Below are positions 59,283-64,000 of a stretch of 64,000 bases of DNA, in pieces. How positions within the stretch are numbered: position 1 is the first letter of the stretch; each line of letters opens with the position of its first letter. Below the pieces are notes generated by a model that saw only the letters and a program-made list of their open reading frames with translations, was not told where the DNA came from and did no database searches. Source of the DNA: an uncultured Bacteroidales bacterium. Lineage in GTDB: Bacteria; Bacteroidota; Bacteroidia; Bacteroidales; F082. The position numbers were made by a program, and so were the translations under genes. The stretch spans positions 1 through 64,000 of the forward strand of contig CAJOEZ010000006.1 of assembly GCA_905233685.1 (NCBI GenBank), written 5' to 3'.

Positions 59283-60563
59283 ATGGAAAACAAAAAAGAT
59301 ATGGAGCAGCCCCGCATGGTCAGTTCGCACGACATCCACATAGATACAGACTATGCTGATTGGATTGCTGAAGTGAAACATCGCTATCGCTCGGCGCAGG
59401 TCAAGGCTGCTGTTAGAGTGAACGCGGAAAAACTGCTTTTCAACTGGCAACTTGGCCGCGACCTTGTGCAGAAAAAGGCTGAAGAACGCTGGGGCGCAGG
59501 TGTTGTGGAACAGATTAGCCTTGATTTGAAAAAGGAGTTTCCTGAAGATGATGGCTTTTCCACATCAAACCTTTGGTATATGAAGAAATGGTATCTTTTT
59601 TATACTAAAGAAACGGATTTGAGAATTCTCCAACGAGCCGTTGGAGAAATGCAAAATACTATAAATCAGTTGCCTAAAAAACTTTACCAAGTTGGTAAAG
59701 AATTAAGCTATGAAAAACTCCACCAAGTTGGTGGAGAAAAACTCCAACGACCCGTTGGAGAAATTTCCGATGATGAATTTGTGCAACGACCCGTTGCAGA
59801 ATTTCCACAAGTGTTTGGACTTGTTCCCTGGGGACAGCACATAGAAATAATCACATCGTGCCATGCTCTTGATGAGGCATTGTTTTACATTCGTGAAACG
59901 ATAGAAAAAGGTTTAAGCAGGCCTGCATTGCGCAATGTGATTAAAGCGAATTTATTTGAGCATCAAGGCAAAATCATCAACAACTTTTCGGAGCATCTGC
60001 CTGCGTTGCAAAGCAAACTTGTGCAGGAAGTGCTGAAGGAAAACTATGATTTCGGCTTTGCGACGGTTGGACATGAGATTTACGATGAAGCTGAGTTGGA
60101 AGACGCGCTTTCAAAGAATATCACAGACTTGCTTTTGGAAATGGGTACGGGCTTTGCCTTTATCGGTCGGCAAAAAGAAATCATTGTTGGGGGTCGCACG
60201 AGACGAATTGACCTTTTGTTCTATCATATCCGATTGAGGTGTTATATCGTCTGCGAACTGAAAGCCAAGCCTTTCGAGCCTGATTATGCCGGAAAGTTGA
60301 ACTATTATGTGAATGCGGTGGACGAATTGCTGAAAGCCGACGACGACAATCCGACCATCGGTTTGCTGATTTGTTCGGATATGAACAGTACCGATGTGCA
60401 ATGGTCGTTCAGGGGTATCAGTACGCCGCTGGGCGTGGCCACCTACAACAATATTCGAATCAAGGACGCTTTGCCTTCGCAAGAGCAGTTGAAAGAGCGG
60501 ATGGAGTTGCTGCAAAGGGAACTCCGCGAAACGAAACGCCTAATGAATAATAGAATTGAATAA
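59283..60563 (+). CDS. DUF1016 (YhcG-like) PDDEXK nuclease with palindrome-expanded linker
   Basis: 426 residues. N-terminal DUF1016 helical domain (YRSAQVKAAVRVNAEKLLFNWQLGRDLV in part; FSTSNLWYMKKWY), a variable linker (about 113-175), then the nuclease half starting at VPWGQHIEIITSCHALDEALFYI with the PD-(D/E)xK site in RRIDLLFYHIRLRCYIVCELKAK (about 304-328). YhcG-type proteins are predicted nucleases linked to mobile elements and recombination. The linker is encoded by five in-frame palindromes (59628-59798), each translated as a variant of LQRPVGE. Alone in its transcription unit. Confidence 0.85.
   Translation: MENKKDMEQPRMVSSHDIHIDTDYADWIAEVKHRYRSAQVKAAVRVNAEKLLFNWQLGRDLVQKKAEERWGAGVVEQISLDLKKEFPEDDGFSTSNLWYMKKWYLFYTKETDLRILQRAVGEMQNTINQLPKKLYQVGKELSYEKLHQVGGEKLQRPVGEISDDEFVQRPVAEFPQVFGLVPWGQHIEIITSCHALDEALFYIRETIEKGLSRPALRNVIKANLFEHQGKIINNFSEHLPALQSKLVQEVLKENYDFGFATVGHEIYDEAELEDALSKNITDLLLEMGTGFAFIGRQKEIIVGGRTRRIDLLFYHIRLRCYIVCELKAKPFEPDYAGKLNYYVNAVDELLKADDDNPTIGLLICSDMNSTDVQWSFRGISTPLGVATYNNIRIKDALPSQEQLKERMELLQRELRETKRLMNNRIE
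59628..59798. repeat. Five in-frame palindromes within the DUF1016 gene
   Basis: 59628-59646, 59682-59700, 59718-59736, 59742-59760 and 59782-59798. The arms are CTCCAACG, CTTTACCAA, CTCCACCAA, CTCCAACG and TGCAACG, each followed by its exact complement after 1 or 3 bases. All lie in the same codon phase, encoding LQRAVGE, LYQVGKE, LHQVGGE, LQRPVGE and VQRPVAE. Confidence 0.92.
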
Positions 60564-60578
60564 ATCGTTTATACACAG

Positions 60579-60591
60579 CCCCGTAGGGGCG
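60579..60591. repeat. Short REP-like palindrome GCCCCGTAGGGGC
   Basis: Arms GCCCC and GGGGC with three central bases, between the DUF1016 gene and the second POT transporter. The following 70 bases carry no other clear signal. Confidence 0.6.
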
Positions 60592-60663
60592 ACATATCAA
60601 TAAGCAGGCGACGTGAGTCCCTGCACAAAACAAACCAATACTAACAATTAAAAACTCAAAAAT

Positions 60664-62346
60664 ATGTTCAAAGGACATCCCAAAGGGCTTTATGCCCTTG
60701 CATTGGCCAACACGGGAGAACGCTTCGGCTACTACACCATGCTGGCTATCTTCGTGCTCTTCCTACAAGCCAAGTTCGGCTACAACGAGGCGCAGGCGGG
60801 CCACATCTACGGCATCTTCCTCGGATGCGTCTATTTCATGCCCCTTATCGGTGGTATGCTCGCCGACCGTTTCGGTTACGGCAAGATGGTGAAGTCGGGC
60901 ATTGTGGTCATGTTCCTCGGCTACCTGCTGCTGGCGGTGCCGATGGCTACCACCACGGCCAAAGTCACCATGTTCTCAGCCTTGGCACTCATTGCTATTG
61001 GTACGGGTCTATTCAAAGGTAACCTGCAAGTGATGGTGGGCAACCTCTACGACGAGGCCAAATACAGCGCTTTCCGCGACAACGGCTTCAGCTTGTTCTA
61101 CATGGCCATCAACATCGGCTCGATGTTCGCGCCCATCACGGCTACCAAGGTCACGGATTTGTTCCTCGACAAGGCGGGCTACAGTTATGTGCCGCAGATT
61201 CCTTCCTTGGCGCACCAATACCTTGACGGCACCATCACGCCAGAAGCACTTTCTACCTTTGAGGCATTGGCTGTGCAGCAGGGTGGTAATGTAAACGACT
61301 TGGCAGGTTTCGCCAACAGTTACATTGACGCTTTGTCGGGTGCCTACAACTACGGTTTTGGCGTGGCCTGTATCTCGCTGATTCTCTCTATGGCGATTTA
61401 CCTTTGCTGCCGCAACTGGTTCAAGCACGCCGACGTGAACACCAAGCAGGCCAAGGCGATGGAAAGCACGACGGTGAATGTGGTGGAACTCTCGAAGGAG
61501 CAGACCCGCGAGCGCATCACCGCTTTGGTGATGGTCTTCGCCGTGGTCATCTTCTTCTGGATGTCGTTCCAGCAGGCCGGCCTCTGCCTGACTTACTTCG
61601 CCCGCGACTACACACAAAGCAGCGTGACGGGCTTCACCCGCATCGGCTTCAACATCTGGTCGCTGACTTTGATTGCCATTTCGGTTTATACATTGTTCGG
61701 CATCTTCCAGTCTGAGACCAAGCGCAACAAGACGATTTGCGCTATTGTGACGGTGGCGTTGTGGGCGGGAGCCATAGCATTGTATCTTGGTATGCCCGAC
61801 CCCATCAACATCCTGCCACAGCAGTTCCAACAATTCAACCCATTTTTTGTGGTTGCCCTTACACCCGTCTCGATGGCGGTCTTCGGAGCCTTGGCGAAGA
61901 AAGGCAAGGAGCCTTCCTCGCCACGCAAGATTGGCTTGGGTATGATTGTGGCCGCACTTGGTTTCCTCATCTTGGTGATTTGTTCATTCCCCTTGGCCAG
62001 TCCTGCCGAACTGAAAACTCATGGTGGCGTGAGCAGTACTTTGGTTTCCCCCAATTGGCTGATTAGCACCTATCTCGTCTTGACCTTCGCCGAACTTTTG
62101 TTAAGTCCTATCGGCATCTCTTTCGTCACCAAAGTGGCACCGCCCAAGTACAAGGGCATGATGATGGGCATGTGGTTCTGCGTGACCGCCATCGGTAACT
62201 ACCTCACTAGTGTCATCGCTCGCATTTGGGGCACAGGAATGCCGCTCTGGATGGTCTGGGGCGTGCTCGTCGTGCTCTGCCTGCTCTCCGCCGTGTTCAT
62301 CTTCTCTATCATGAAGCGGTTGGAAAGAGCTACACAGGGATGCTAG
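60664..62346 (+). CDS. POT-family proton-coupled peptide transporter
   Basis: 560 residues, intact. Inner-membrane symporter importing di- and tripeptides or related compounds. GERFGYYTMLAIFVLFLQAKFGYNE is the POT signature in helices 1-2, and GTGLFKGNLQVMVGNLYDE and NIGSMFAPITATKVTDLF follow. Fourteen membrane segments with a periplasmic domain around residues 190-240. It is a paralogue of the broken gene at 54618, and both are followed by a copy of the same structured RNA element. Confidence 0.92.
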   Translation: MFKGHPKGLYALALANTGERFGYYTMLAIFVLFLQAKFGYNEAQAGHIYGIFLGCVYFMPLIGGMLADRFGYGKMVKSGIVVMFLGYLLLAVPMATTTAKVTMFSALALIAIGTGLFKGNLQVMVGNLYDEAKYSAFRDNGFSLFYMAINIGSMFAPITATKVTDLFLDKAGYSYVPQIPSLAHQYLDGTITPEALSTFEALAVQQGGNVNDLAGFANSYIDALSGAYNYGFGVACISLILSMAIYLCCRNWFKHADVNTKQAKAMESTTVNVVELSKEQTRERITALVMVFAVVIFFWMSFQQAGLCLTYFARDYTQSSVTGFTRIGFNIWSLTLIAISVYTLFGIFQSETKRNKTICAIVTVALWAGAIALYLGMPDPINILPQQFQQFNPFFVVALTPVSMAVFGALAKKGKEPSSPRKIGLGMIVAALGFLILVICSFPLASPAELKTHGGVSSTLVSPNWLISTYLVLTFAELLLSPIGISFVTKVAPPKYKGMMMGMWFCVTAIGNYLTSVIARIWGTGMPLWMVWGVLVVLCLLSAVFIFSIMKRLERATQGC

Positions 62347-62416
62347 TTATAGTATGCCCTAAAGGGCAGAAATCGTTCAAAAATCTGATTTAAAATCATT
62401 CAAAATCAGAATGAAG

Positions 62417-62456
62417 AAATGTTGGAGTGCATTTGAAGTGCTCCAACATTTTTTTG
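62417..62456 (+). terminator. Terminator of the intact POT gene
   Basis: AAATGTTGGAG (62417-62427) pairs with CTCCAACATTT (62441-62451), followed by T residues. A smaller GCCCT/AGGGC hairpin lies upstream at 62355-62366. Confidence 0.85.
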
Positions 62457-62472
62457 AAGATTTGTGCCGAAG

Positions 62473-62780
62473 TTGTTCATCCTTTGAAAATTTTTGTACA
62501 TTTGCCGCTGATTGTTCGGGGAAAAATCCGAACGGTTGAAGGCAATTTGTGCTTGTATCTCGAAGTACGAAATCTGGATAATTTGGTAATGAGATAAATG
62601 CACGAGTTAGCCAGCCTCTATTGTATTCAACTCTATTTGATACGAAACAGGCTAGGTTACCGTGTGCTGTTTTATTACCAAGGTTATTCCAGAGCCTGTA
62701 CTTCAAGAATAGACACAAATAAGTTTCCTAGCCTTCTTATACATAAACCTGCCGAATCGGGGAAACTATAGGCAAAGGAG
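62473..62780 (+). ncRNA. Structured RNA element, copy B
   Basis: Promoter: TTG (62473-62475), 21-nt spacer, TACATTTG (62497-62504); the RNA should start near 62510. It shares the conserved blocks of copy A. Where the sequence differs, pairing is kept: TATCTC (62556-62561) with GAGATA (62591-62596) against GTATCTT/AAGATAC in A, ACG/CGT (62602-62604, 62661-62663) against GCG/CGC, and GTAT/ATAC (62623-62626, 62640-62643) against a different 8-bp stem. AGGCTAGG (62649-62656) with CCTAGCCT (62727-62734) is invariant. It ends about 50 nt before the lipoprotein gene at 62829. Confidence 0.75.
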
Positions 62781-62828
62781 TGTCCGAAAAGCCTTGAAGT
62801 GAGTAGGAAAGATTCAAATTCATTGTTT

Positions 62829-64000
62829 ATGAAACACTGTCATTTTTATTTGTTCTTTGCCCTAATCCTCTGCGTTTCAATTGCTTCTTGTTCGCAGAAC
62901 ATCACTAATCAGATGGAGAAAGCGGCTCCGTATTTCGAGAATCTGAAAAAGGTTTCCGATGCAGACAACGGCAAATTGTGGGGCAAAACGCTTTACGGCC
63001 CGACGATGTATGTCGATGTGCAAACGAGGAATCTTGTTGCCAATCAGCAAAACAAGGAAAACTCTCTTGTGCAAAAAGGAAACCTATATTTTGGGCAACT
63101 TCCTGAAGACATCATTATCGCCAACACATTGATTACTTATTGTGGCGAGAATTGGACCTGTGTGATATGGGACGGCAACCGCGATTTGCTGACCGAAACG
63201 CATATTCTGATTCACGAGAGTTGGCACCGCATCCAAGATGAAATCGGTTTGCCTGGCTGTGGGTCTTCAAACCAACATCTTGACGAAACGGAAGGCGAAC
63301 TGTTGCTGAAACTTGAATTGAGCATTTTGAAGGAGCTGCTGCAAAACGATTCCAAAGACCTAACGGAAGGCTTGCGCGATGTCATGACGGTGCGCAAATA
63401 TCGTCAATGTATGTACCCTAATAACAACGAAAACCAATTCGAATGTCACGAAGGCATGGCAGAGTATACGGCTTTCAAATTGTTGCCCTTGGACAATGAT
63501 AATGAGGCTGTTAGGAAAGGATTGGCTGCGGCTGCCATTATGAAAGAAATGGACAATAGCGGCTTCGGCAATTCGTTCGCTTATCTTACAGGTCCTGCTT
63601 ACGGACTCCTTTTGGATGAGATAGTTCTTGATTGGAGAAACAGCGTCCGTTCAGGCAAGACTATTCCTGATGTAATTTCTACGGTGGTTGCCATACCAGA
63701 TATGGTTGATAATGTTGAAATAGATAGAATATCAGCGCGTTATGATGTAACAGATTATCTCAACAAAGAAAGAATCCGCCTTGAAGCCCGCGACGAGGAA
63801 GATGCCGAATTGAGGGCTCGTTTCTCCGAATCAACATGGTTGGTGATTCCCAACGACAGTGTCAATTTCGGTTTCAATCCTGGTGAGCGGCTTGTTGCTT
63901 ACGATACCATTGGCGTGATTTACAATACAATGCTATTAAAGGGAGATTTCGGCACCATCGAGGTTGGAAACGGCATCATTCGCGCCAACAATTGGTCATA
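62829..64000 (+). CDS. Lipoprotein with HExxH metallopeptidase motif (3' end missing)
   Basis: 390 codons are visible and the frame is still open at the window edge. Lipobox SIASC (Cys21). IHESWH at residues 128-133 contains HExxH (His129, Glu130, His133), and HEGMAEY (207-213) offers Glu212 as a third zinc ligand, the pattern of gluzincin-type metallopeptidases. The later part (STWLVIPNDSVNFGFNPGERL and on) looks like a beta domain. It is likely a periplasmic or surface zinc protease of a family I do not recognise. It directly follows copy B of the structured RNA element, which may be its leader. Confidence 0.7.
   Translation, partial: MKHCHFYLFFALILCVSIASCSQNITNQMEKAAPYFENLKKVSDADNGKLWGKTLYGPTMYVDVQTRNLVANQQNKENSLVQKGNLYFGQLPEDIIIANTLITYCGENWTCVIWDGNRDLLTETHILIHESWHRIQDEIGLPGCGSSNQHLDETEGELLLKLELSILKELLQNDSKDLTEGLRDVMTVRKYRQCMYPNNNENQFECHEGMAEYTAFKLLPLDNDNEAVRKGLAAAAIMKEMDNSGFGNSFAYLTGPAYGLLLDEIVLDWRNSVRSGKTIPDVISTVVAIPDMVDNVEIDRISARYDVTDYLNKERIRLEARDEEDAELRARFSESTWLVIPNDSVNFGFNPGERLVAYDTIGVIYNTMLLKGDFGTIEVGNGIIRANNWS

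Overview
The window looks like a chromosomal piece of an uncultured Bacteroidales bacterium, probably gut-associated. The evidence is a type IX secretion (T9SS) core locus, T9SS cargo with C-terminal sorting domains, FISUMP-type surface proteins, and the Bacteroidetes -7 promoter motif TAnnTTTG in front of many genes. No rRNA, tRNA, CRISPR array, transposase or integrase was seen.

Layout. 1-3.6 kb: envelope polysaccharide genes (GT4 glycosyltransferase, methyltransferase, flippase) on the minus strand. 3.6-9.8 kb: a C10 protease with InlB-like repeats and a T9SS tail, then a vWA/FISUMP lipoprotein with a long leader. 10.3-11.8 kb: an AAA/DUF4143 ATPase with a 33-bp repeat array upstream. 11.8-24.6 kb: anmK-murF-gldJ (minus) facing a tandem pair of PorU-type sortases and porV (plus), which is the T9SS core next to cell-wall genes. 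24.7-30.7 kb: a small paralogous protein, a structured leader and two secreted proteins, one with a T9SS tail. 30.7-41.8 kb: a Gate-domain membrane protein, a porin with a shifted C-terminus, Hsp20, an MFS transporter, an EEP hydrolase, two EamA transporters, an RNA methyltransferase, a lipoprotein, a CaCA antiporter and YggS. 41.9-44.3 kb: a cassette of a second AAA/DUF4143 ATPase plus an MNT-HEPN toxin-antitoxin pair, lying between two copies of a 23-bp iteron array. 44.4-47.8 kb: a type II restriction-modification operon (two methyltransferases and an HNH nuclease) behind a roughly 370-nt structured leader. 47.9-48.2 kb: an array of eight palindromes. 48.2-54.5 kb: ffh, folD, an OmpA-family protein, a GDSL lipoprotein and a rhomboid protease. 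54.6-64 kb: two POT peptide transporters, one broken by an internal deletion, each followed by a copy of the same roughly 280-nt structured RNA element. Between them lie a low-GC pair of genes and a DUF1016 nuclease carrying in-frame palindromes. A truncated HExxH lipoprotein ends the window.

Working together: PorU, PorV and GldJ would export and anchor the T9SS-tailed C10 protease and the 1296-aa repeat protein encoded nearby. MurF and AnmK serve peptidoglycan synthesis and recycling. The defence and mobile layer (RM operon, MNT-HEPN, the AAA ATPases, DUF1016) is unusually rich in iterons, palindromes and structured leaders. The strongest candidates for undescribed biology are the duplicated structured RNA with compensatory changes, the palindrome array, and the palindrome-expanded linker inside the DUF1016 gene.
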